DNA of 64,000 nt from Burkholderia aenigmatica. GTDB lineage: Bacteria; Pseudomonadota; Gammaproteobacteria; Burkholderiales; Burkholderiaceae. Location: NCBI RefSeq assembly GCF_902499175.1, contig NZ_CABVQC010000004.1, positions 124,001 through 188,000 of the forward strand. Direction: 5' to 3'. Position numbers and translations under genes: made by a program. The notes under the pieces were generated by a model. It searched no databases and was not told the origin of the DNA. It saw only the letters and a list, made by a program, of their open reading frames with translations. This document shows, one piece after another, positions 45,187-54,705 of this stretch; the first letter of the stretch is position 1; every line of letters begins with the position of its first letter.

Positions 45187-46188
45187 ATGTCTTATTCCCT
45201 TTCGATTCTCGACAAAAGCCCGATTGCAGAAGGGGCGAGCGCGCACGACGCACTGAATTTCACAATCGCGCTCGCGAAGCGTGCCGAAGCGCTCGGCTAC
45301 AAGCGCTACTGGATCGCGGAACACCACGGCGCGCCCGGGCTCGCGAGCTCGGCACCGGAAATCGTCGTGTCGCATTTGCTCGCGCACACGTCCCGAATTC
45401 GCGTCGGATCGGGCGGCGTGATGCTTCAACATTACAGCCCTTACAAGGTCGCCGAATCGTTTCGCGTGCTGGCGTCCATCGCGCCCGGCCGCGTCGACCT
45501 CGGCGTGGGCAAGGCACCCGGCGGCCTGCCGCTCTCCACGCGCGCATTGCAGTGGTTTCACGACAAGTCGAAGAAGCCGGATTTCGCCGGACAACTCGCC
45601 GAGCTCGATGCGTTTCTCGGTGACGGCGTCGCACCGGATCATCCGCTGGCCGGCGCGCTCGCGCTGCCTTCTCCTGCGGAGCCGCCGCAGCGGATCCTGC
45701 TGGGTGGCAGCCCGGAAAGCGCCGAACTGGCCGCGCGGCATGGCTGGCAGTTCTGCTACGCAGGCCACTTCAACGGCGACGTTGCCAATATCGAGCGGTC
45801 GATCGACGTCTATCGCGACGCGACGGGCCGCGTGCCGCTGCTCGCGCTGTTCGCGGTCGCCGCGCAATCGTCCGACGACGCGAAACGTCAGGTGGGCGCA
45901 CTGAGGATCTTCAAGCTGCGTTTCGGGAGCGGGCAGAGCGTCAACCTGCCGAGCGCGGAGGCGGCGGCCGATTTTGCGCGCCAGATCGGCGTGACCGACT
46001 ACCGGATCGACGAGCTGCATCCGCAGGTGCTGGCCGGCACCGCGCAAGAAGTGCATCGGGAACTGGATGCGCTGCATGAGCGCTTCGGCGTCGACGAGTT
46101 CGTGATCGACAACCCGGTGACGGACCCGGCGAAACGTCTTGCATCGCTCGAAGCGCTCGCACGCGTCGAGCAGCCGGTCGGCGTTTGA
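45187..46188 (+). CDS. MsnO8-family LLM oxidoreductase
   Basis: This is a 333-residue luciferase-like enzyme. 'LSILDKSPIAEGASAHDALNFTIALAKRAEALGYKRYWIAEHHGAPGLASSAPEIVVSHLLAHTSRIRVGSGGVMLQHYSPYKVAESFRVLASIAPGRVDLGVGKAPGG' is the MsnO8/YtmO-type sequence. The B. subtilis YtmO (CmoO) belongs to the same group and sits in the ytmI sulfur operon. The ATG at 45187 gives the family N terminus. It is followed 43 bp later by the NtaA-type gene. Confidence 0.88.
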   Translation: MSYSLSILDKSPIAEGASAHDALNFTIALAKRAEALGYKRYWIAEHHGAPGLASSAPEIVVSHLLAHTSRIRVGSGGVMLQHYSPYKVAESFRVLASIAPGRVDLGVGKAPGGLPLSTRALQWFHDKSKKPDFAGQLAELDAFLGDGVAPDHPLAGALALPSPAEPPQRILLGGSPESAELAARHGWQFCYAGHFNGDVANIERSIDVYRDATGRVPLLALFAVAAQSSDDAKRQVGALRIFKLRFGSGQSVNLPSAEAAADFARQIGVTDYRIDELHPQVLAGTAQEVHRELDALHERFGVDEFVIDNPVTDPAKRLASLEALARVEQPVGV

Positions 46189-46230
46189 TGGCGAGCGTCC
46201 CTTTTCCCTCTTCCGCATGCTGATCTGACC

Positions 46231-47553
46231 ATGACCCAACGTAACCTGACATTCGGACTGATACTTCACGGCGCCGGCGGCCACATGAATTCGTGGAAGC
46301 ATCCGGCCGGCCCGGCCGATGCGAGCGTCAATATCGATTTCGTCACCGGCATCGCGCAGAAGGCCGAAGCGAACGGCGTGGCATTCGTGTTCGTCGCGGA
46401 CGGCCTCTACATCAACGAGAAATCGATTCCGCATTTCCTGAACCGCTTCGAGCCGATCTCGATCCTGTCCGCGCTTGCGACGGCGACATCGAAGATCGGG
46501 CTCGCCGGCACGCTGTCCACGTCGTATAGCCATCCGTTCACGGTGGCGCGCCAGTTCGCATCGCTCGACCTGATCAGCGGCGGCCGTGCCGGCTGGAACG
46601 TCGTGACGTCGCCGCTCGAAGGGTCCGCGAAGAACTACGGCGGCGAACATCCGGATCACGCGCAGCGTTACGAGATCGCCGACGAATATCTGGAAACGGT
46701 GCAAGGCCTGTGGGACAGCTGGGACGACGACGCGTTCGTGCGCGACCGCGCGACCGGCCGCTTCTTCGACCGCGACAAGCTGCATCCGCTGAACCACAAC
46801 GGCCGCTTTTTCAACGTGGCGGGGCCGCTGAACATCCAGCGCTCGCCGCAGGGGCAGCCAGTGATCTTCCAGGCCGGATCGTCGGATGCCGGCATCGCGC
46901 TGGCCGGCAAGTATGCGGATGCGGTGTTTACCCATGCGCCGTCGCTCGACGAGATGCGCGAATTTGCCGAACGCGTGCGCGACAGCGCGGAGGCGCACGG
47001 TCGCGCACGAACCGACGTGAAAATCTTCCCCGGCATCGGGCCGATCGTCGGCGCGACGCGTGAAGAAGCCGACGAGAAGTACCGCGCGATTCGCGACCTG
47101 CTCACGATCGACGAGGCGTTGGCCTACCTCGGCCGTTTCTTCGAGCATCACGATTTTTCGCAGTATCCGCTCGACGCGCCGTTTCCCGAGCTGGGTGAAC
47201 TCGGCAGGAACAGCTTCCGCTCCACGACCGATCGCATCAAGGAAGAGGCGAGGAAAAACGGCTCGACGCTCAGAGAAGTGGCGCTTGAAGTAGCAACGCC
47301 GAAACCGGGGTTCATCGGCACCGGCGAGGAAGTCGCGGACGAACTGATCCGCTGGTTCGATGCAGGCGCGGCCGACGGCTTCATCCTCGGCTTCCAGGTG
47401 CAGACCGAAGGGCTCGACGATTTCGTCCGTTACGTGATTCCGGCACTCGAAGCGCGAGGCCGCTACGACCGTGCGTTACCGGGTGCGACGCTGCGCGACC
47501 ATCTCGGCTTGCCGCGTCGCGCGAGCCGCTACGCAACCACAGAGACTGCGTGA
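46231..47553 (+). CDS. NtaA/SnaA/DszA-family FMN monooxygenase
   Basis: This is a 440-residue monooxygenase: '[53 protein letters not shown]', '[49 protein letters not shown]', '[29 protein letters not shown]' and C-terminal '[22 protein letters not shown]'. Such enzymes include YtnJ (CmoJ), which oxidatively cleaves N-acetyl-S-alkylcysteines. It is close to the interrupted copy at 53362-54705 and more distant from 26817-28190. Its stop overlaps the next start (TGATG). Confidence 0.9.
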   Translation: MTQRNLTFGLILHGAGGHMNSWKHPAGPADASVNIDFVTGIAQKAEANGVAFVFVADGLYINEKSIPHFLNRFEPISILSALATATSKIGLAGTLSTSYSHPFTVARQFASLDLISGGRAGWNVVTSPLEGSAKNYGGEHPDHAQRYEIADEYLETVQGLWDSWDDDAFVRDRATGRFFDRDKLHPLNHNGRFFNVAGPLNIQRSPQGQPVIFQAGSSDAGIALAGKYADAVFTHAPSLDEMREFAERVRDSAEAHGRARTDVKIFPGIGPIVGATREEADEKYRAIRDLLTIDEALAYLGRFFEHHDFSQYPLDAPFPELGELGRNSFRSTTDRIKEEARKNGSTLREVALEVATPKPGFIGTGEEVADELIRWFDAGAADGFILGFQVQTEGLDDFVRYVIPALEARGRYDRALPGATLRDHLGLPRRASRYATTETA

Positions 47554-49364
47554 TGAACGACCTCTCCCGGATTGCCGGCCACGCACCGTTCGTGCCCGAT
47601 ACCGCGGCACCGGCGGGCCCCGACTACGCGGATTGCCGCGTCGTTCCCGCCCGCTATCCGGCGAGAACGGCCGGCACCGTCGCGGCGATCGTGCTGATCG
47701 CCGCTGTTCTCTATTCGGTGCTCGGCAACCCGCGCTGGGGCTGGAACGTCTTTGCTCACTGGTTTTTCTCTGAGGCCGTGCTCGCGGGCCTCGGGCAGAC
47801 GCTGCTGTTGACGGCGCTCGGTGCGGTGCTCGGCTTCGCGCTGGCCATTCCGCTCGCGCTCGCGCGGCTCTCGCGTTCGCCGCTGTTGTCGTCGTGCTCG
47901 TGGGCGTACATCTGGCTGTTCCGCTCGATTCCGACCATCGTGCTGCTGCTGTTGCTGAACAATCTCGGCTATCTGTACGACACAGTCAGGCTGGGTATCC
48001 CGTTCACGGAGATCGTGTTCCTGCGCGGCCCGACCCCCGACCTGATCACGCCGTTCATGGCGGCCATACTCGGGCTCACGCTGACGCAGGCCGCGTTTGC
48101 GGCAGAGGCGATCCGCGGCGGCATCCTGTCGGTTGATCACGGGCAACGCGAAGCCGCGGCCGCGCTCGGGCTGCCGCGCGCGCGGCAGACCTGGCGCATC
48201 GTGTTGCCTCAGGCGATGCGCGCGATCCTGCCCGCCGCGTTCAATGACGTGATCGGCCTCGCGAAGGGCACGGCGGTCGTCTATATCCTCGCGATGCCGG
48301 ATCTGTTCTACACGGTGCAGATCATTTACCACCGCAACCTCGAAGTGATCCCGATGCTGATGGTCGCGACTGTCTGGTATCTGGTGATCCTGACCGTGTT
48401 GTCGGCGATCCAGGTGCATATCGAGCGGCACTATGCGCGCGGTGCGACGCGCGACGCGGTCGCCGTGCCGGGCCTCGTCGCAGTCCGGCGCAGAGGCCGT
48501 CTTGCGGTCGACGCGCTGCTGTTCCGTGGCTCGGCGGCTGACGCCCGGCCTGACGCTGCTGCCGCGCCGGGCGCGGAGACGGCCGGCTGGGCGAAGCAGC
48601 GCGTCGGCGCGGCCGTCGGCATTCACCGCGTATCGAAGAGCTTCGGATCGCTGAAGGTGCTCGACAACGTATCGCTGGCGATCCCGTCCGGGAGCGTGAC
48701 GGTCGTGCTCGGGCAGTCGGGATCGGGCAAGTCGACGCTGTTGCGCACCATCAACCATCTGGAGCGTGTGGACGAGGGGTTCATCGACATCGACGGCGAG
48801 CTGGTCGGCTATCGCCGCGACGGGCGCACGCTTTACGAACTCAAGGAAAAGGACATCCTGCGCCGCCGCGCCGAAGTCGGCATGGTGTTCCAGAGCTTCA
48901 ACCTGTTCCCGCATTTGACCGTGCTCGAGAACATCGTCGAGGCGCCGGTGGCGGCCGGCCTGTCGCGTGCCGAGGCGGAAGCGGAAGCACGCACGCTGCT
49001 TGCCCGGGTGGGCCTCGCCGGCAAGGCCGACGCGTGGCCGCGTCAGTTGTCCGGCGGGCAGCAGCAGCGCGTCGCGATCGCACGCGCGCTTGCGCTGAAG
49101 CCGAAGGTGTTGCTGTTCGACGAGCCGACTTCCGCGCTCGATCCGGAACTCGTGAACGAAGTGCTCGACGTGATTCGTCAGCTTGCCCGTTCCGGCACCA
49201 CGCTGATCATCGTCACGCACGAAATCGGTTTTGCGCGGGAAGTGGCGGACACGATCGTTTTCATGGACGGCGGGCGCGTCGTCGAGTCTGGGCCGCCGTC
49301 GGCGGTGCTGACGGCCCCCGCGCATCCGCGTACGCGCGAGTTCCTGTCGAAGGTGCTGTCGTAG
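47553..49364 (+). CDS. Fused amino-acid ABC permease-ATPase
   Basis: This is a 603-residue chain with a permease domain at residues about 30-290 (five or so spans; 'GLGQTLLLTALGAVLGFALAIPLALARLS', 'SIPTIVLLLLLNNLGY', EAA loop 'EAAAALGLPRARQTWRIVLPQAMRAILPAAFNDVIGLAKGTAVV'). An about 60-residue linker joins it to an ABC ATPase: Walker A GQSGSGKS, 'MVFQSFNLFPHLTVLENIVEAPV', signature 'LSGGQQQRVAIARALALKPKVLLFDEPTSALDPELVNEVLDV'. Normally these are separate TcyL/M and TcyN subunits. It should partner the binding protein at 41465. Homodimerisation would supply both halves. Confidence 0.9.
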   Translation: MNDLSRIAGHAPFVPDTAAPAGPDYADCRVVPARYPARTAGTVAAIVLIAAVLYSVLGNPRWGWNVFAHWFFSEAVLAGLGQTLLLTALGAVLGFALAIPLALARLSRSPLLSSCSWAYIWLFRSIPTIVLLLLLNNLGYLYDTVRLGIPFTEIVFLRGPTPDLITPFMAAILGLTLTQAAFAAEAIRGGILSVDHGQREAAAALGLPRARQTWRIVLPQAMRAILPAAFNDVIGLAKGTAVVYILAMPDLFYTVQIIYHRNLEVIPMLMVATVWYLVILTVLSAIQVHIERHYARGATRDAVAVPGLVAVRRRGRLAVDALLFRGSAADARPDAAAAPGAETAGWAKQRVGAAVGIHRVSKSFGSLKVLDNVSLAIPSGSVTVVLGQSGSGKSTLLRTINHLERVDEGFIDIDGELVGYRRDGRTLYELKEKDILRRRAEVGMVFQSFNLFPHLTVLENIVEAPVAAGLSRAEAEAEARTLLARVGLAGKADAWPRQLSGGQQQRVAIARALALKPKVLLFDEPTSALDPELVNEVLDVIRQLARSGTTLIIVTHEIGFAREVADTIVFMDGGRVVESGPPSAVLTAPAHPRTREFLSKVLS

Positions 49365-49415
49365 TGATGCCGTGGACATGCACCGGCACCACGGCAAATG
49401 ACGAAGGATGAAAAA

Positions 49416-50456
49416 GTGAGCAACGTACGCATTGATCATATTGCCTTCCTGACACCGGGAAACTATCCCGACGAAGACGCGAGCGCGGGATTCGAGCGGA
49501 CGCTCGAACTGTTCCGCATGGGCGAGGCGCTCGGTTACGACAGCGCGTGGGTGCGGCAGCGCCATCTCGAGCGCGCCGTATCGTCGGCCGCCACGTTTCT
49601 CGCGGCGGCGAGCCAGCGGACGACGCGGATCGGACTCGGTGCGGCGGTGATCCAGATGGGCTACGAGAATCCGTTCCGGCTCGCCGAGGATCTCGCGACC
49701 GTGGACGTGCTGTCGAACGGGCGGCTCAACGTCGGGCTCAGCGCGGGCGCACCGAATCACGGCGCTCTGCTGGGCGAGCGGCTGTTCGACACCGATCCGG
49801 ACCTGGTCGACTTTTCGCATGCGCGCGTGGCGCGCCTGCGCCGCAATCTCGCCGGCGACTGGCTCGGTGACGACGACACGTTCGTGGAGTCGGCCGCGGG
49901 CCGGGTGCGGCCGCGCGTGAGCCCTTATGCGCCCGGATTGACGGACCGGCTCTGGTATGGAGGGGGCTCGAGGCGCTCGATCGAGTGGGCCGCCAGAAAC
50001 GGCTTCAACCTGCTGATCGGCAACCTGACGACGGGCGAGGGGACCGACAGTTACGTCGACGCCCAGCTCCGGCAGCTTGAGCTGTACCGCGCTCACTGGA
50101 GCGAGGCCGTCGCCCCGCGGATCGCGCTGGGGCGCGTGATCGTGCCGACCGACGGTGCGAATGCACGCGAGCGCGAACGCTATCGCGCGTTTGCCGATGC
50201 TCGCCATGCGCGGACGCTCGCGCCGCAGGGTGAGCGGCGCACGCTGTTCGCGCCGGATCTCGTCGGCTCCTCGGACGAGATCGTGGAGCGGCTGCTTGCT
50301 GACCCGGTGGTCGGACAGGTGCGGGAGCTGCGCCTCGAATTGCCTTACGACCTGCCGTTCGAGAATTACCGGCAGATCCTGGAGGACTTCATCACGCATA
50401 TCGCGCCGGCGCTCGGATGGCAGCCGGTTGGCCGGCGAGAGCCCGCCGCGGCCTGA
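49416..50456 (+). CDS. LLM flavin-dependent oxidoreductase
   Basis: This is a 346-residue LLM oxidoreductase. 'RIDHIAFLTPGNYPDEDASAGFERTLELFRMGEALGYDSAWVRQRHLERAVSSAATFLAAASQRTTRIGLGAAVIQMGYENPFRLAEDLATVDVLSNGRLNVGLSAG' covers the barrel. The GTG at 49416 has AAGGA 7 nt upstream, while the in-frame ATG at 49398 has no ribosome site. It lies 51 bp after the transporter. Its C-terminal 'HIAPALGWQP' matches the ends of the 24743 and 25798 proteins, so it is a relative of the locus A pair. Confidence 0.85.
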   Translation: MSNVRIDHIAFLTPGNYPDEDASAGFERTLELFRMGEALGYDSAWVRQRHLERAVSSAATFLAAASQRTTRIGLGAAVIQMGYENPFRLAEDLATVDVLSNGRLNVGLSAGAPNHGALLGERLFDTDPDLVDFSHARVARLRRNLAGDWLGDDDTFVESAAGRVRPRVSPYAPGLTDRLWYGGGSRRSIEWAARNGFNLLIGNLTTGEGTDSYVDAQLRQLELYRAHWSEAVAPRIALGRVIVPTDGANARERERYRAFADARHARTLAPQGERRTLFAPDLVGSSDEIVERLLADPVVGQVRELRLELPYDLPFENYRQILEDFITHIAPALGWQPVGRREPAAA

Positions 50457-50618
50457 TGCGATCGACATGACCTTCCCTCGAATGGAGCACGTGATCGAAG
50501 TCGGCGATGGAGCGGATGCGGCCGGGCACGCCGCGCGTGCCCGGCGCGTGCGCACGGCTCGCGTCGCGTGGCGCGCCGGCGGCGACGCACTTTCGACCTC
50601 GTTGCAACTGGACCGAAC

Positions 50619-51314
50619 ATGACAACCGCTTCTCAATCCCGGCTCGCGGCAATCGGCCGCCCGCGCCGCTTCGGCAACAAGCAGACTCACCCGGTACGCC
50701 GCTTCGGCGGCATCGCGATCGCGATCGTCCTGCATCTCCTTCTGATCTGGGCGCTCGTGAACGGTCTCGCGACCCGGGTCGTCCAGATCGTCCAGCAACC
50801 GATCGAGACGCGAATCATCGTGCCGGTGAAACCACCTCCGCCGCCTCCGCCGCCGAAGCCGGTCGAGAAGGTCGTGTCGAAGCCGCGAGTGGCACCGCCG
50901 CCGCCGCCGTTCGTGCCGCCGCCCGAGGTGCGCGTGCAGGCGCCGCCGCCGCCGACCATCACGCATCAGGACGTGCCGGCGCCGAGCGCCCCGGTGCACG
51001 AGGCACCGCCCGCGCCGGCGCCGGTGCCGGTCGCGAAGCCGGTGAACCACGAGATCGGCGTGGTCTGCCCGAATTCGGATGAAGTCCGATCGTCGATCGT
51101 CTATCCGCCGGAGGCGCAGGACAACAACATCACGGGCGATGTCACGGTCGAATTTACGGTGGACCCGGACGGCCACGTCGCGAACCTGCGGGTCGCGCAG
51201 CCGGCCGACCCGGTGCTCAATCGTGCGGCGCTCAACGCGGTCAAGCGCTTTCACTGCATTGCGCAGGGGCAGCCCGTGCGCGTGCGCGTCCCGTTTTCCT
51301 TCAACCTGAATTGA
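50619..51314 (+). CDS. tonB: TonB-type energy transducer
   Basis: This is a 231-residue protein with one N-terminal membrane anchor ('FGGIAIAIVLHLLLIWALVNGL', about residues 29-50), a proline-rich periplasmic span (PPPPPPPPKPVEK and repeats, about 68-140) and a C-terminal TonB domain ('VVCPNSDEVRSSIVYPPEAQDNNITGDVTVEFTVDPDGHVANLRVAQPADPVLNRAALNAVKRFHC'). It links the ExbB-ExbD motor to outer-membrane receptors. It is the first gene of tonB-exbB-exbD-exbD, downstream of the sulfur enzymes, so it probably serves the two receptors in this window. Confidence 0.92.
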   Translation: MTTASQSRLAAIGRPRRFGNKQTHPVRRFGGIAIAIVLHLLLIWALVNGLATRVVQIVQQPIETRIIVPVKPPPPPPPPKPVEKVVSKPRVAPPPPPFVPPPEVRVQAPPPPTITHQDVPAPSAPVHEAPPAPAPVPVAKPVNHEIGVVCPNSDEVRSSIVYPPEAQDNNITGDVTVEFTVDPDGHVANLRVAQPADPVLNRAALNAVKRFHCIAQGQPVRVRVPFSFNLN

Positions 51315-51383
51315 CGCAGGCCACGGCGAGACGTTCGGCCGGGCCAGTTTTACGAATCGACACACGACGCATACGGAGTCCTT

Positions 51384-52322
51384 ATGAACAAGCGCTTTCG
51401 CGCCGCAGTCGCGGCAAGTCTGATGATAACGGCCGGCATCGGCGGCACGCTGATCGCACCGCAAGCCGTGCTTGCACAGCAGGCGGGGGCATCCACGCCG
51501 AGCCAGGCGGCTTCCGGCGCGGCACTGACCTCGGCGGCACCGGCTGCCGCAAGTGCGGCCGATCATGCGGTGCCGCCGCCCGAACCGGCGACGTCGGCAA
51601 CGGTCGAGAATCCGTACGGGCTGGGCGCCCTGTGGGCGAACGGCGACTTCGTCGCCCGCTTCGTGCTCGGGCTGCTCGTGGTCATGTCGCTCGGCAGCTG
51701 GTACATCATGATCACGAAGTTCGTCGAGCAGGCGCGGGCGAACGGCCGCGCGAAATCGGCCGACGAACAGGTCTGGAATGCGCCGACGCTGGCCGAGGGC
51801 GCCGCTCAGCTCGACGATGCGTCGCCGTTTCGCTTCATCGCCGAGAATGCGATCGAGGCGGGCGAACACCACGACACCGCGCTGCTCGATTCGGTCGACC
51901 GCAATACCTGGATCGACCTGAACATCGAGCGTTCGATCACCAGCGTGTCGAACCGGCTGCAGGACGGCCTGGCCTTTCTGGGCACGGTGGGTTCCACCGC
52001 GCCGTTCGTCGGCCTGTTCGGCACGGTGTGGGGCATCTATCACGCGCTGACCGCCATCGGCATCGCGGGCCAGGCGTCGATCGACAAGGTTGCCGGCCCG
52101 GTGGGCGAGGCGCTGATCATGACCGCGATCGGCCTGGCCGTGGCCGTGCCGGCCGTGCTCGGCTACAACTTCCTCGTGCGCCGCAACAAGTCCGTGATGG
52201 AGCGCGTGCGCGATTTCGGCGCGCAACTGCACACGGTATTGCTCGCAGGTGGCAGACGCGCGGCGGGCGGCATCGCGACGCCGGCGGCACAGGCGCCGCA
52301 GGCGCTGGCGGTTCAGTCGTAA
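51384..52322 (+). CDS. exbB: ExbB/MotA/TolQ-type proton channel
   Basis: This is a 312-residue ExbB. It has an N-terminal signal-like leader ('MNKRFRAAVAASLMITAGIGGTLIAPQAVLAQ') and an extended Ala/Pro periplasmic region (30-75), seen in the long betaproteobacterial ExbB. The membrane core follows: 'DFVARFVLGLLVVMSLGSWYIMITKF', then 'LAFLGTVGSTAPFVGLFGTVWGIYHALTAIGI' and 'VGEALIMTAIGLAVAVPAVLGYNFLVRRNK'. GGAG lies before the ATG. Confidence 0.94.
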   Translation: MNKRFRAAVAASLMITAGIGGTLIAPQAVLAQQAGASTPSQAASGAALTSAAPAAASAADHAVPPPEPATSATVENPYGLGALWANGDFVARFVLGLLVVMSLGSWYIMITKFVEQARANGRAKSADEQVWNAPTLAEGAAQLDDASPFRFIAENAIEAGEHHDTALLDSVDRNTWIDLNIERSITSVSNRLQDGLAFLGTVGSTAPFVGLFGTVWGIYHALTAIGIAGQASIDKVAGPVGEALIMTAIGLAVAVPAVLGYNFLVRRNKSVMERVRDFGAQLHTVLLAGGRRAAGGIATPAAQAPQALAVQS

Positions 52323-52334
52323 GCGGGGCGCGTC

Positions 52335-52757
52335 ATGGCAATCAGTGTCGGCGGTGACGACAACGACGAGGTTATCTCGGCGATCAACACGACGCCGCTC
52401 GTGGACGTGATGCTGGTGTTGCTGATCATCTTCCTGATCACGATTCCGGTGGTGACCCATACGATCCAGGTGCAGTTGCCGGCGGAGCGCGTCCAGCCGT
52501 TGCAGACGCAGCCGAAAAGCATCGAGATCGCGGTGAACCGGCAGGGCGACGTTTTCTGGGGCACGGAGCATGTGGATTTGCCGACGCTGGTGGCCCGGCT
52601 GAAAGACGTGTCGGCTCAGGCGCCGCAGCCGGACGTGCACGTGCGCGGCGACCAGGCCACGCCGTATCAGTACATCGGCAAGGTGGTAACCGCGTGCGAG
52701 CGGGCCGGGATCGGCAAGGTCGCCTTCATAACGCAACCGCCCGCACGGGGCGGCTAG
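52335..52757 (+). CDS. exbD: ExbD biopolymer transport protein, copy 1
   Basis: This is a 140-residue ExbD with a short cytosolic N terminus 'DDNDEVISAINTTPLVDVMLVLLIIFLITIPVVTHTIQVQLP', which contains the invariant membrane Asp. The rest is the periplasmic domain. It lies 12 bp after exbB. Confidence 0.93.
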   Translation: MAISVGGDDNDEVISAINTTPLVDVMLVLLIIFLITIPVVTHTIQVQLPAERVQPLQTQPKSIEIAVNRQGDVFWGTEHVDLPTLVARLKDVSAQAPQPDVHVRGDQATPYQYIGKVVTACERAGIGKVAFITQPPARGG

Positions 52758-52769
52758 GGAGTTCGAACG

Positions 52770-53201
52770 ATGGGTATGAACGCAGGCTCCGGCGCAAGCC
52801 GGGACGACCCGGAAGTGATGGTCGACATCAACACCACGCCGCTGATCGACGTGATGCTGGTGCTGCTGATCATGTTGATCATCACGATCCCGATCCAGAT
52901 GCATTCGGTGAAGATGAACCTGCCGGTGGGGAATCCGCCTGCACCGCCGCATCCGCCTCGGGTCGTACAGATCGATATCGGCGCCGACGGGGCGGTCAAT
53001 TGGAACGGCGCGGCAGTGGGCGGCGGGGCCGCACTGGACGCGAAATTCCGCGAGGTGGCGACCGAGGCCGACCAGGACGAGATCCGGTTGCGCCCGGACA
53101 AGTCCGTACCCTACAGGGCGGTGGCCGAAGTGCTGGCCTCCGCCCAGCGCGAAGGGGCGACGAAGATCGGGTTGATCGGCAGCGAGCAGTTCACGCAATG
53201 A
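52770..53201 (+). CDS. exbD: ExbD biopolymer transport protein, copy 2
   Basis: This is a 143-residue second ExbD. 'DDPEVMVDINTTPLIDVMLVLLIMLIITIPIQMHSVKMNLP' carries the membrane Asp. AGGGAG precedes the ATG. It differs along its periplasmic half from copy 1, so the two may pair as a heterodimer in one motor. Tandem exbD genes are known from Xanthomonas-type systems. Confidence 0.93.
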   Translation: MGMNAGSGASRDDPEVMVDINTTPLIDVMLVLLIMLIITIPIQMHSVKMNLPVGNPPAPPHPPRVVQIDIGADGAVNWNGAAVGGGAALDAKFREVATEADQDEIRLRPDKSVPYRAVAEVLASAQREGATKIGLIGSEQFTQ

Positions 53202-53361
53202 GTCATTCCAGAGCGCTGGTGATCATGGGGGCTTCAGGGCGGAGGACTGATCGCCGTCCATGGCGCAATCGACGTTTACCGACCCTTGGCACCGGTAGAG
53301 TCGGCGCAGGCGAAGAAGCGCCTTTGCCGTTAATCTCGGTACAACATATCAATATTCAATC

Positions 53362-54705
53362 ATGAGCGAAACGCAGGCAGTGCGGCAGAACGGGCGTTCC
53401 AGGCAGATTCATCTTGGCGCGACGATCCACGGTCCCGGCGGACATTACGCCGGGTGGCGCCATCCCGACGCGGTAATCGATGCGAGCATCAATCCGGATT
53501 TCGCAAAGAGCGTGGCTCGCCAGGCCGAGGCCGCAAAGTTCGATTTCGTGTTCGTCGCGGACGGCCTGCATATCAACGCGAAATCGATCCCGCACTTCCT
53601 GAACCGTTTCGAGCCGCTCACGCTGCTGTCGGCACTGTCGGCCGTCACCGAGCGGGTGGGGCTGGTGGGAACGCTGTCGACGTCGTACAGCGAGCCGTTC
53701 ACGGTTGCCCGGCAGTTCGCGAGCCTGGATCACTTGAGCCGAGGGCGTGCAGGCTGGAACGTTGTTACGTCGCCGCTCGAAGGCTCGGCACGGAATTTTT
53801 CGCGCACCGAGCATCCCGAGCATGACGAACGGTACCGGATCGCCGACGAATATCTCGCGGTCACGAAGGGGCTCTGGGATTCATGGGAGGAAGACGCGTT
53901 CGTGCGCGACCGCGCGAGCGGGGTGTTTTTCGATCCCGCGAAGCTCCATACACTCAATCACAAGGGCAAGTATTTCTCTGTCGAGGGGCCGCTGAACGTC
54001 GGGCGTACGCCGCAGGCGCGCCCCATTCTGTTTCAGGCCGGCGCGTCCGATGCCGGCAAGCAACTCGCGGCCACGCATGCGGATGCTGTCTTCACCCATC
54101 ACGACACGCTTGCCCAGGCGCGCGCATTTTATGCGGATCTCAAGCGTCAGCTGATCGAGCAAGGTCGTCACCCCCACGAGCTGAAGATTTTCCAGGGGAT
54201 CGGCGTGATCGTGGGGCAGTCGGCCGAGGAGGCGGAGCAGCAATACCAGGGGAGCTAGAAACTGATCACGGTCGGCAGCGCGCTCGATCATCTCGGGCGA
54301 TTTTTCGAGCATCACGATTTCGGCCAATATCCGCTCGACGAGCCGTTTCCGGAGCTGGGTGACCTCGGCAGCAACAGTTTCCGCAGCGGGACCGACGAGA
54401 TCAAGCGCAATGCGCGCGAGCGCGGACTGACGTTGCGCCAGGTCGCGCTCGAAGCGGCTGCACCGCGGCCGCGTTTCGTCGGTACGCCCGAGCACATCGC
54501 GGACGGCTTGCAGGAATGGTTCGAAGCCGACGCCGCGGACGGTTTCATCGTCGGCGGCGGTACGCCAACGGCATTCACCGACTTCGTCGAGCAGGTGGTG
54601 CCGATCCTTCGGGAGCGTGGTCTGTTCCGGGCCGAATATGAAGGCACGACCCTCCGGGACCACCTCGCCGTCCCTTATCCGCGCAATCGTTACGCGTCAG
54701 CGTAA
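53362..54705 (+). pseudogene. NtaA/DszA-family monooxygenase with in-frame TAG
   Basis: The 447-codon frame is intact apart from one TAG at 54256-54258 (codon 299). Before it: '[53 protein letters not shown]' and '[40 protein letters not shown]'. After it: '[74 protein letters not shown]' to 54705. The 46231 paralogue has no gap here. So this is a recent nonsense mutation, or a sequencing error. The N-terminal 298 residues alone would lack part of the barrel and probably not work. Confidence 0.85.

Noticed and set aside
47529..53198. 1889-residue open frame on the minus strand
   Set aside because: It is antisense to seven well-recognised plus-strand genes. It is Arg/His-rich with no family motif and is an artefact of GC-rich codon bias.
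54256..54258. TAG read as pyrrolysine or programmed readthrough
   Set aside because: No pyl genes or recoding signals are expected in this kind of organism, and the paralogue at 46231 has a sense codon region there; a nonsense mutation is simpler.
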